This document shows positions 47,292 to 55,005 of a stretch of DNA of 64,000 bases, one piece after another (position 1 is the first letter of the stretch; every line of letters starts with the position of its first letter). The position numbers were made by a program, and so were the translations under genes. Location of the stretch: assembly GCA_022706825.1 (NCBI GenBank), contig JAKJBU010000001.1, positions 1 to 64,000 on the forward strand. The letters run 5' to 3'. The stretch comes from Bacillota bacterium. Lineage in GTDB: Bacteria > Bacillota > Clostridia > Lutisporales > Lutisporaceae. The notes beneath the pieces were generated by a model, which ran no database searches, was not told the origin of the DNA, and saw only the letters and a list, made by a program, of their open reading frames with translations.

Positions 47292-47329
47292 AAAAAAGTG
47301 CCGCTAACTGCTTAAATAGTTTGCGGCAC
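47292..47329 (-). terminator. Terminator after the 56-residue orphan
   Basis: The stem GTGCCGC / GCGGCAC, extended by AACT / AGTT inside, is followed on the minus strand by a T-run (TTTTTTC). It lies about 20 bases after the stop of the small gene at 47349. Confidence 0.85.
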
Positions 47330-47348
47330 CCATTCTGTAAGATATAGT

Positions 47349-47519
47349 TTATTTTCTATTTTTGATTCCCTTGGGCTTTCCTATGGACTGCAAGTGCTGA
47401 GCCTTGTTTTTCTGTTCTTCTGAACTCACCCAATAATTGTAGGTAGACATGAATTCTCCGTACAAGCTGATATCGTTAAGTTTGTCTTCAAGTTCCTTGT
47501 TATTATCATTTTGATCCAT
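47349..47519 (-). CDS. Small hydrophilic protein, unknown function
   Basis: A 56-residue frame starting MDQNDNNKELEDKLND with ATG at 47519 behind GGAGGAG (5-base spacing), ending in a basic GIKNRK. It is hydrophilic and probably helical. It has a strong ribosome-binding site, a terminator directly downstream and lies 21 bases after the 78-residue gene, so it is likely real. No family recognised. Confidence 0.65.
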   Translation of the reverse strand: MDQNDNNKELEDKLNDISLYGEFMSTYNYWVSSEEQKNKAQHLQSIGKPKGIKNRK

Positions 47520-47540
47520 GTTACTCCTCCTTACGGTAGT

Positions 47541-47777
47541 TTATAACTTTTTTCTGGCTATGATGTAGTAGTCCCTGCCCCCATGTCCGCCTTTGGTAGA
47601 CCACTCAAAGTTGTTTTTTTCCAGTACCGAAAAAATATTTTGGGCATTGTATGAATCCTGACTGTTCATTGATACCACCAACTGCTCATTCGTATCCATA
47701 TGCTTGACAGTATCAACAATTCTTCTCACATCGTTCAACGTAACATTTCCTCCAACACTTATCATCCTCTCAACCAT
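47541..47777 (-). CDS. Small alpha/beta protein, unknown function
   Basis: A 78-residue soluble protein, ATG behind AGGAGGCAG. The pattern (VTLNDVRRIVDTVKHM ... QLVVSMNSQDSYNAQNIFSV ... GGRDYYIIARKKL) suggests a small alpha/beta fold somewhat like TusA-type proteins, but no catalytic Cys is present. It pairs with the 56-residue gene downstream. Confidence 0.65.
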   Translation of the reverse strand: MVERMISVGGNVTLNDVRRIVDTVKHMDTNEQLVVSMNSQDSYNAQNIFSVLEKNNFEWSTKGGHGGRDYYIIARKKL

Positions 47778-47859
47778 TCAACTGCCTCCTATTATTGAGT
47801 GCTTTTCACAAAAATCCATGAAATTGCTCATTTATAGTTTATGAAACAGTTTTTTAAAT

Positions 47860-48030
47860 ATACACAACAAAAAAAACTGTCTCACGACGTTTTTTTTTCG
47901 CTAGGGAACCCTATGGTTCCCTTCGACGGATGCAGAATGCATCCTGAGCACCCTCCTTCCACGGCAGGTGGATTCTCCCCCTTGCATCCCCCCATTTTAT
48001 AGGAAAGTATCCTTTCCTATAAAATAAAAA
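47860..48030. other. Multi-hairpin intergenic segment
   Basis: Gene-free stretch with consecutive hairpins: GTC-TCAC-GAC flanked by A8 and T9 (about 47871-47898), AGGGAACC / GGTTCCCT (47903-47922), GGATGCA / TGCATCC (47928-47944), TCCAC / GTGGA (about 47958-47972) and a 13-bp stem TTTTATAGGAAAG / CTTTCCTATAAAA (47995-48024). The first resembles a bidirectional terminator with the same GTCTCACGAC core as that at 29188. A small RNA or mobile-element relic is possible. Confidence 0.45.
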
Positions 48031-48037
48031 AATGCAA

Positions 48038-48072
48038 TAAAAAAACATGGCAAGTTTTTAATTTGCCATGTT
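48038..48072 (-). terminator. Terminator of the EF-G paralogue
   Basis: The perfect 10-bp stem AACATGGCAA / TTGCCATGTT with a 9-base loop is followed on the minus strand by a long T-run, 12 bases after the stop codon. Confidence 0.92.
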
Positions 48073-48083
48073 GTTTCTGTTCC

Positions 48084-50165
48084 CTATTCCTTTTCTCTTT
48101 CTGCATTAGCCGCTTCGATAATCTTCTGGGCTATCTGTGCAGGTACTTCCTCATATCTTTCAAATTCCATCGTAAAGCTTCCTCTTGCCTGGGTCATAGA
48201 TCTTAAGTCGGTAGCATATTTGAACATCTCAGCCAAAGGCGCTTCCGCAGAAACCTTCTGCATCTTTCCGCAGGGTTCCATTCCTAAAATCCTGCCTCTC
48301 TTTTTGTTCAAATCTCCGATTATATCTCCCATGTATTCATCCGGAACCAGCACTTCCACATGATATATTGGCTCAAGCAATACGGGGCTTGCAGCTGCCA
48401 TACCCTTCTTATATGCCAGAGATGCTGCAATCTTAAAAGGCATTTCCGCCGAGTCAACAGGGTGGAAGGATCCGTCATAAAGAGTGCATCTGAGATTAAC
48501 AACCGGATAACCTGCCAGCACACCTTCTTCGATGCATTCCCTGAGTCCCTTCTCAACTGCAGGTATATACTGCCTTGGAACTACGCCTCCAACTATCTTG
48601 TCAACAAATTCAAAATCAGCGCTTCCGTCAAGTATCGGCTCAAACTCAACCCAAACATGGCCGTACTGTCCATGTCCGCCGGACTGCTTCTTATGCTTTC
48701 CTTCAGCCTTAGCCGATTTTCTTATGGTTTCTCTGAAAGGTATCTTTGGATCCTTAAGAACCACTTCCACACCAAATTTATTCTGCAGCTTCTTTGTTAC
48801 AACTTCAAGATGCTGCTCGCCCATTCCCGAAATCAATGTCTGTTTTGTTTCGGTATTCTTCTCTACTTTTAAAGTAGGATCTTCTTCAACAAGCCTTTGC
48901 AGGCCGCTTCCTATCTTATCTTCGTCCCCTTTTGCCTTGGGCTCAATAGCCATTGAAATACTTGGAGCCGGGAATTGTATGGGTTCAAATACCACCGGAT
49001 TATTGGCATCACACAGGGTATCTCCTGTAGTAGTAAACTGTAATTTTGCAACTGCAGCTATATCTCCTGCCACAAGCTTATCTGCAGCCACCTGCTTCTT
49101 ACCTCTTAAAAGGAACAGGCTGCTGAGCTTTTCCTTCTTTTCCTTGCTGCTGTTTAATACTTCCATATCTGCAGTCAATTTTCCCGACATTACCTTGAAC
49201 ATTGAAATCTTTCCGACAAAGGGGTCGGCAACTGTTTTGTATACCTGTGCGCTGAAAGGAGCATTTACATCAGCGGGAATCTTAACCTTCTCATTGCTCT
49301 TTGGGTTGACTGCTTCAGGAGCCTGTGCATCAGCCGGTGACGGCATATAATTCATTACAGTGTCCATGAGCACATCTATTCCTATATTCTTTATTGCAGC
49401 GCCGCATAGTACCGGCGCTACATCCCCGGCTACAACTCCAAGCCTCAGCCCTCTTATTATCTCTTCTCTTGAAAGCTCTTCGCCGCCGAAGTATTTGTCC
49501 ATGAGTTCTTCATCAGTCTGGGCCGCTGCTTCTATTATCGCATTCCTGTATTCTTCGGCTTCAGCTTTGAGTTCTGCGGGAATATCCCCTTCAACAGTTT
49601 TATTGCCCTCTCTAATCTTGGCCTTCATATCTATAATATCGACTATTCCCTTGAAGCTTGCTTCTGATCCTATCGGAAGAGCAAAAGGAACTATTTTATT
49701 TCCAAAAACTCCCCTAAGCTGTTCAACAACCTTCGAGAAGCTTGCATTTTCTCTGTCAAGCTTGTTTACGAAGAACACACATGCCTTCTTGCCTTCGTTA
49801 ACAAAATCCCAAGCCTTCTCCGCACCTACTTCAACTCCTCCGATGCTGTCAAGAGCTATTACCGCTCCGTCAACAACCTTCAGGCTTGCAACTGTTTCAC
49901 CTACAAAGTCGAAATATCCGGGAATATCAATTGCATTGATTCTGCATTCCTTCCAGTCACATGGAGCTGTTGCCGCACTAATGGAAATTTTTCTTTTGAT
50001 TTCTTCCGGGTCAAAGTCTGTAACAGTATTTCCATCATCAACCTTTCCGAACCTATCCAGAACTCCGGTATTAAACAGCATAGCTTCTGCTATTGTTGTC
50101 TTTCCGGCGCTGCCGTGGCCAAATAAACCAATATTCCTTAGGTTTTCCGTTTTGTAATCTTTCAT
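48084..50165 (-). CDS. EF-G paralogue (EF-G-like translation GTPase)
   Basis: A 693-residue GTPase with the five-domain EF-G layout. G1 reads GHGSAGKTT instead of the AHIDAGKTT of canonical FusA; G3 is DIPGYFDF instead of DTPGHVDF; G4 NKLDRE is intact. This is the EF-G-like subgroup (as I recall, with Thermotoga TM1651), a second copy beside fusA whose role is unclear. ATG start behind AAGGGGG. It has a separate promoter and terminator. Confidence 0.88.
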   Translation of the reverse strand: MKDYKTENLRNIGLFGHGSAGKTTIAEAMLFNTGVLDRFGKVDDGNTVTDFDPEEIKRKISISAATAPCDWKECRINAIDIPGYFDFVGETVASLKVVDGAVIALDSIGGVEVGAEKAWDFVNEGKKACVFFVNKLDRENASFSKVVEQLRGVFGNKIVPFALPIGSEASFKGIVDIIDMKAKIREGNKTVEGDIPAELKAEAEEYRNAIIEAAAQTDEELMDKYFGGEELSREEIIRGLRLGVVAGDVAPVLCGAAIKNIGIDVLMDTVMNYMPSPADAQAPEAVNPKSNEKVKIPADVNAPFSAQVYKTVADPFVGKISMFKVMSGKLTADMEVLNSSKEKKEKLSSLFLLRGKKQVAADKLVAGDIAAVAKLQFTTTGDTLCDANNPVVFEPIQFPAPSISMAIEPKAKGDEDKIGSGLQRLVEEDPTLKVEKNTETKQTLISGMGEQHLEVVTKKLQNKFGVEVVLKDPKIPFRETIRKSAKAEGKHKKQSGGHGQYGHVWVEFEPILDGSADFEFVDKIVGGVVPRQYIPAVEKGLRECIEEGVLAGYPVVNLRCTLYDGSFHPVDSAEMPFKIAASLAYKKGMAAASPVLLEPIYHVEVLVPDEYMGDIIGDLNKKRGRILGMEPCGKMQKVSAEAPLAEMFKYATDLRSMTQARGSFTMEFERYEEVPAQIAQKIIEAANAEREKE

Positions 50166-50228
50166 AAAAATTCCCCCTTTTTATGTTTATTCTGTCCGTC
50201 ATTAGCAATTTTAAACGTGCAAATACTT

Positions 50229-50258
50229 TATTAACATACCCTGCTTCCTGCTGTTCAA
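50229..50258 (-). promoter_or_regulatory. Probable promoter of the EF-G paralogue
   Basis: Minus-strand TTGAAC (50258-50253), 18 bases ending in TATG, then TTAATA (50234-50229). The word GGTATGTTAA spans the -10 here and also at the rpoB promoter. It lies about 65 bases before the start codon. Confidence 0.5.
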
Positions 50259-50367
50259 TGTATCAGCACACTTTCCAATGTGTGCCCTGAGGATATATGT
50301 GCACTGTAACTCTAATTTTATCTTTCCGTGAAATAAATGTAAAGAGGAAAATAGCAAATGACTGGTT

Positions 50368-52041
50368 TCAAACCTCTATCCTTTCAAAAAGCCTTACTCC
50401 TATCGTTGAGAGTATATTGTACAGCAGCAGGTCCAATATCCCAAAGACCAGCACCAGTGTAAGCAATGTTATCCACAGGGTAAAGTGCAATGCTATAATT
50501 GTAAAAATCGGTATACCCGCGACTAATACACTGACAAGCATATTGAGCACAACATTAAAATTCTGCTTTACCGCCTTCTGTTCATTATCCCATATAAGCT
50601 TTGGAAAGTTCAGGTCTATAAGTATTCCCGCAAAGGAGCTGAAAGCTATTCCAAAAATACTTACAACAGCAATAAGCAGCATGAGGTAGGCCGGAACCGT
50701 TATAAATACTGCAGCTGTCAATAGCATTGAAAGTGTGCCAACCATACCTATGCTCATACCGGATAGCACCTTTGCCGTTATCTGAGTCTTATAGCTTACA
50801 GGCAGATACTTGCACACTAATATGTTAGTGCCCTCCCTGGATATTGCGGAAGCTGCAATTCCATTTGTTGAAGTGACAAAAACACTTATGCCGAAGGCCG
50901 CCGCCAAAGCTATGGCACTCCCTCTTTCACCACTTAAATATATGCTTAATCCTTGAAGCTCCTTCATTTCATCAGGCTGCACAATAAAAGGCAGTATAAT
51001 AAATAACGGAAAAATTAAACTCGTCAGCACACAGTTCATAAAATATACCGGAGTCCTGAAAAGCAGCTTAAGCTCCTTTATGGTATATGCCCTCAGAACC
51101 GGCTTCTGCCTGCCGTACCTTTCAAGCTCGGTTTCTGAAAACTTCTTCCTTTTGACGGAAGCCTCCGATATGCCCACCACACCTTTGTAATACACTCCTT
51201 CTCCAAAGCTCAGGAACAAAATCACAAAAAGCATACAAATAAGCATAAACAGAGCCAGGTTCACAAAGCCCTTCAGTACTTCACTGTTCAGCAGCGCCAG
51301 CACCGCAAACCTATTGCTGAAAAAAATACCCGATATGATTTCCGCATAGGAATTGTTGCCCTGTTCCAGCAGTTTCTGAAGCTCCAGGGCGCTCGTGGTG
51401 GAACTGGTGAGTTTTGTTACAAAAGCGTTTATCCCTACAGCCAAAAACATGGCTGTTATCCCGCCCGCTATCCTGAACCTGTCTTTATTTTTGGCAAGGT
51501 TGGTAAACCCCATTACCAGCATGCTTATTGCAGAGGCATATACAAGGGGCAGCACCGGCAACGCAAGAAACAGAAGGGTACCGTATAAATAGTATAACAA
51601 CCCCGCCTTGCTTGCAATTCCGTAGCCTATGAGAATAGGCCCCAGGAATATCGCTTCTGTCAGGTATTCATAAAGCATAGCAACTGTAAACTTGGCCGCC
51701 AGTATTTCCGACGGCTTTAAAGGCAGCGGCAGCAGGCTTTCGATGTCCTTGGAAAAATAAAAAACACTCATAACGTAGAATATGCCGAAAAAGAATATTG
51801 TCAGGCTGGATATGGAAAAGCCTGTTACAAGGATCAAACCCTCCTGCCGGATCTCAAAAAGCACGTCATATCCTACCATGGCCAGACTGCCGATACCTAA
51901 CATCATGGGTAAAAACGCGGCAAATATCAGCAGGGATAGCAATATTCCCCTAATGGGATTTTTGCCGGATTTCCCCAGCCTCAAATTCAGCAAATTGAAA
52001 TTTTTCAGCATTACTCCGGTAAGTACAATATATCTATTCAT
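50368..52041 (-). CDS. ABC transporter permease, ABC-2 type
   Basis: A 557-residue integral membrane protein with about twelve hydrophobic segments in two groups separated by a cytoplasmic stretch (GISEASVKRKKFSETELERYG). This is the layout of fused ABC-2 exporter permeases. It overlaps the stop of the ATPase gene by 8 bases. The substrate is unknown; peptide or drug export would be typical. Confidence 0.85.
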   Translation of the reverse strand: MNRYIVLTGVMLKNFNLLNLRLGKSGKNPIRGILLSLLIFAAFLPMMLGIGSLAMVGYDVLFEIRQEGLILVTGFSISSLTIFFFGIFYVMSVFYFSKDIESLLPLPLKPSEILAAKFTVAMLYEYLTEAIFLGPILIGYGIASKAGLLYYLYGTLLFLALPVLPLVYASAISMLVMGFTNLAKNKDRFRIAGGITAMFLAVGINAFVTKLTSSTTSALELQKLLEQGNNSYAEIISGIFFSNRFAVLALLNSEVLKGFVNLALFMLICMLFVILFLSFGEGVYYKGVVGISEASVKRKKFSETELERYGRQKPVLRAYTIKELKLLFRTPVYFMNCVLTSLIFPLFIILPFIVQPDEMKELQGLSIYLSGERGSAIALAAAFGISVFVTSTNGIAASAISREGTNILVCKYLPVSYKTQITAKVLSGMSIGMVGTLSMLLTAAVFITVPAYLMLLIAVVSIFGIAFSSFAGILIDLNFPKLIWDNEQKAVKQNFNVVLNMLVSVLVAGIPIFTIIALHFTLWITLLTLVLVFGILDLLLYNILSTIGVRLFERIEV

Positions 52042-52759
52042 TTTCCGTCAGCTCCAGGAATATTTTTTCAAGAGACCCGTTGCTTCTGAAGTTTTCCCGC
52101 ATCTCCTCCATAGTACCATAGAACAGCAGCTTGCCTTTATTGATAATGGCCACCCTGTCGCACAGCTTCTCTGCCACCTCAAGGACGTGGGTGGAGAAGA
52201 ACACCGTTTTACCAGCGGCTGCATGGGTTTTCATCATCTCCTTGAGAGTGAAGGAGGACTTGGGGTCGAGTCCCGTCATCGGCTCATCCAATATCCACAC
52301 CGAAGGATCATGGATAAGCACTCCCATAATGACTATCTTCTGTCTCATTCCATGAGAATAACTCTGTATCTGATCCGTAAGAGCCGCTTCCATTTCAAAG
52401 CTTTCAGCAAGCCCCTTAATCCTTTCCCTTCTCAGTTCACCGGGGACATTATAAATGTCAGCCATGAAATTCAGGTACTCCATACCCTTCAAGCGAAGGA
52501 ACATATCAGGGTTATCAGGGACATAACCGAACTGCCTTTTTGCCTCAAGAGGGTTCTCCCTGATATTTGTCCCATTAATGGTTATGCTTCCGCTGTCGGC
52601 ATTCAGTACTCCCGTTATAATTTTTATGGTAGTTGTCTTTCCCGCCCCATTGGGGCCCAGAAATCCTGTGATCTGACCTTCCGGGATGGTGAGAGTCAGA
52701 TCATCCACTGCCTTTACAATACCGCTGTATGACTTGTTTACATTAATCAGCTCTATCAT
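52034..52759 (-). CDS. ABC transporter ATP-binding protein
   Basis: A 241-residue ATPase: Walker A GPNGAGKTT (about 35-43), signature SYSHGMRQK, Walker B VWILDEPMTGLDPKS, and the His switch FFSTHVLEVAE. It belongs to the ABC-2/CcmA-type exporters and works with the permease encoded next. ATG start behind GGGAGGG. An extended -10 TATGTTATAAT (minus strand, 52805-52795) stands about 36 bases upstream. Confidence 0.93.
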   Translation of the reverse strand: MIELINVNKSYSGIVKAVDDLTLTIPEGQITGFLGPNGAGKTTTIKIITGVLNADSGSITINGTNIRENPLEAKRQFGYVPDNPDMFLRLKGMEYLNFMADIYNVPGELRRERIKGLAESFEMEAALTDQIQSYSHGMRQKIVIMGVLIHDPSVWILDEPMTGLDPKSSFTLKEMMKTHAAAGKTVFFSTHVLEVAEKLCDRVAIINKGKLLFYGTMEEMRENFRSNGSLEKIFLELTENE

Positions 52760-52819
52760 GTGTTTCCCTCCCGTCTGGCTATTTTTGCCATTTAATTATA
52801 ACATATATGTCAGAAAAAT

Positions 52820-52857
52820 AAAGCCTTCTAAGTAATATTTCACTATCGGAAGGCTTT
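52820..52857 (-). terminator. Orphan hairpin upstream of the ABC operon
   Basis: The perfect 9-bp inverted repeat AAAGCCTTC (52820-52828) / GAAGGCTTT (52849-52857) is followed on the minus strand by TTTATTTTTC. It has terminator form for minus-strand transcripts, but no minus-strand gene ends there, so it may attenuate or insulate the divergent promoters. Confidence 0.5.
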
Positions 52858-52917
52858 CATACACTTTAGTGTTCCTTCCATACATACCCTGGACTTACAG
52901 TATTCTACAGCATACTA

Positions 52918-52946
52918 TTTACAAAGGAAAGCTATTATCTTATGAT
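52918..52946 (+). promoter_or_regulatory. ilvE promoter
   Basis: TTTACA (52918-52923), 17 bases, TATGAT (52941-52946), 48 bases before the ilvE start. No T-box or other leader is seen. Confidence 0.65.
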
Positions 52947-52993
52947 ATTGATATAATCATTTATTAACATTATTTACTTGGAGGAATGAATTA

Positions 52994-54019
52994 ATGAAAA
53001 ATGCTGTTAATATCGAATGGAATAAGCTGGGGTTCTCCTATATTAAAACAGATTACCGCTACGTTTCGTACTGGAAAGAAGGTGCCTGGGACAACGGAAA
53101 GCTTACTTCCGACAACAGTATTACAATCAGCGAGGGTTCCCCCTGCCTGCATTACGGCCAGCAGTGCTTTGAAGGTTTGAAGGCTTACACCACAAAGGAA
53201 GGCAAAATACAGCTTTTCAGGCCCGACCAGAATGCAAAGCGTATGATAAAGAGCTGTAAAAGGCTTTTCATGCCGGAAGTACCTGAAGAAAAATTCATTG
53301 ACACCTGTATACAGGTAGTAAAAGCCAATGAAGCCTGGGTTCCTCCTTACGGAACGGGGGCTACACTTTACATCAGGCCTCTGGTCATTGGTGTCGGAGA
53401 CAATATCGGTGTAAGACCCGCCACTGAATATCTATTTACAGTATTCTGCATGCCGGTAGGCCCGTATTTCAAAGGCGGATTGACACCTTTGAATTTCTCG
53501 GTTTCGGACTATGACAGGGCAGCGCCTCAGGGAACCGGTGCGGCCAAAGTGGGAGGCAATTATGCGGCAAGCCTGCTTCCTCATGAACAGGCAAGGGAAG
53601 AGGGTTATGCCGACTGCATATATCTTGATCCGGCGACCCATACAAAGATTGAGGAAGTAGGCGCTGCGAATTTCTTCGGCATAACAAAAGACAACAGGTT
53701 TGTCACTCCCATATCGGATTCCATTTTGCCCAGTATAACAAAGTATTCCCTTCTGCATGTGGCAAAAGAATATTTGGAGCTTAAAACGGAAGAAAGAGAC
53801 ATATATATCGACAAGCTTGATGAGCTTGCTGAAGCAGGGGCATGCGGAACGGCCGCAGTTATTTCGCCAATAGGAAGCATTACCTACAAGGGCAAAAAAC
53901 ATGTATTCCACAGCCTGACTGAGGTAGGGCCTGTAACAAAAAAGCTGTATGATACGCTTGTCGGAATCCAATTCGGAGATGTAAAGGCTCCCGAAGGCTG
54001 GATAGTGGAAGTGAAGTAA
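52994..54019 (+). CDS. ilvE: Branched-chain amino acid aminotransferase
   Basis: PLP-dependent fold-type IV transaminase of 341 residues that interconverts branched-chain amino acids and their keto acids. The segment [20 protein letters not shown] holds the PLP Lys, followed by CIYLDP and [10 protein letters not shown]. The later [16 protein letters not shown] forms the phosphate site. ATG start behind GGAGG. It is a single-gene unit, convergent with the macro-domain gene. Confidence 0.95.
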   Translation: MKNAVNIEWNKLGFSYIKTDYRYVSYWKEGAWDNGKLTSDNSITISEGSPCLHYGQQCFEGLKAYTTKEGKIQLFRPDQNAKRMIKSCKRLFMPEVPEEKFIDTCIQVVKANEAWVPPYGTGATLYIRPLVIGVGDNIGVRPATEYLFTVFCMPVGPYFKGGLTPLNFSVSDYDRAAPQGTGAAKVGGNYAASLLPHEQAREEGYADCIYLDPATHTKIEEVGAANFFGITKDNRFVTPISDSILPSITKYSLLHVAKEYLELKTEERDIYIDKLDELAEAGACGTAAVISPIGSITYKGKKHVFHSLTEVGPVTKKLYDTLVGIQFGDVKAPEGWIVEVK

Positions 54020-54020
54020 C

Positions 54021-54053
54021 AAAGAGAGGCATATCCCATAATGATATGCCTCT
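54021..54053. terminator. Terminator between ilvE and the macro-domain gene
   Basis: The stem GAGGCATATC / GATATGCCTC (54026-54035, 54043-54052) lies 6 bases after the ilvE stop. Short A/T runs are present on both sides, so it may serve both convergent genes. Confidence 0.7.
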
Positions 54054-54065
54054 TATGCAATCCTG

Positions 54066-54980
54066 TCATGCCCCCAGCAAACTTTCATCAAAAGCGAATA
54101 ATGCCTCGTTTATCTCAAATATATTATAATTTCCTTCTCTTATGAAATACTCCACAATCAGGTCAAAGCGGCTGCCGGGAGATAGGGCATATCCTGCCCG
54201 GCGGAGCAAATCGGCGGTTCGGTCAAGGTCCAGCTCCAATGCAACAGCCAGGGCTAATGCGGTGTTCTTGCCGGGCTTATACTTCAGATTGCTGCTTATC
54301 TTTAAAAACTGCTTTCGGTCAAGGTTGGCGCGTTTATATACCTCCGGATCGGCTTTACCGCTTTCATCGATAAGCCGAAGCAGCATTTCGGTAAAGCTCT
54401 CGCCGATACGGTTTCCCACATCGTCCGGATTTATGCGTGAAGTATGCTTCTCCGCATACTTCTCATCTATATATGCCTTAATTGGCTTAAATAATTTATC
54501 ACTTATTTTATATGCCGCCCTGTCAAATATGACAATATAAACCATCATATCGTACTTCAGGAGAAAGCTTCCGATGGCCGATACAGCCACTCTCAGAGCT
54601 TCGTCCTTAGGGTATCCGAAAATACCGGAGGATATGAGAGGGAAGGCAACGGAACTGAGCCCATGCTTCAAAGCAAGCTCCAGAGTATTTGTATAACATG
54701 AGGAAAGAAGTTTTTCCTCGTTATAACCGCCGCCTTGCCATACCGGGCCGACGGTATGAATAATATGCTTCGCAGGGAGCGCATAACCGTCGGTAATAAC
54801 CGCGCTTCCAACCGGGCAATAGCCGATTCGGTTACATTCATCCCGAAGCTTGTCCGCTCCGGCTGCGGCAAAAATTGCGCCGCAGGCACCACCCCCTTGC
54901 TGCAGGCGGCTGTTGGCTGCATTTACAATAGCGTCAACACGCATTTTAGTTATATCGTTGCAGATAATTTCCAGTGGCAT
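54066..54980 (-). CDS. Macro-domain protein with C-terminal helical domain
   Basis: A 304-residue two-domain protein. The macro domain (1-170) binds ADP-ribose derivatives: NDITKMRVDAIVNAANSRLQ, GGGACGAIFAAAG, HTVGPVWQGG and FPLISSGIFGYP are typical of the hydrolase-type clade. The C-terminal ~110 residues (FTEMLLRLIDESGKADPEVY ... KFLKISSN-like FLKISSNLKY ... DLIVEYFIREGNYNIFEINE) form a helical domain like an XRE/Cro fold. I have seen it joined to macro and other domains in Firmicutes. ATG start behind GAAGGGAG. Function of the pair is unknown. Confidence 0.88.
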   Translation of the reverse strand: MPLEIICNDITKMRVDAIVNAANSRLQQGGGACGAIFAAAGADKLRDECNRIGYCPVGSAVITDGYALPAKHIIHTVGPVWQGGGYNEEKLLSSCYTNTLELALKHGLSSVAFPLISSGIFGYPKDEALRVAVSAIGSFLLKYDMMVYIVIFDRAAYKISDKLFKPIKAYIDEKYAEKHTSRINPDDVGNRIGESFTEMLLRLIDESGKADPEVYKRANLDRKQFLKISSNLKYKPGKNTALALAVALELDLDRTADLLRRAGYALSPGSRFDLIVEYFIREGNYNIFEINEALFAFDESLLGA

Positions 54981-55005
54981 TGATTACACTCCCTTCAGAA
55001 TATTA

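Noticed and set aside
47106-47315. Overlapping 60- and 61-residue reading frames on both strands
   Set aside because: They lie inside the palindromic REP-like element, have repeat-derived sequence and lack ribosome-binding sites.
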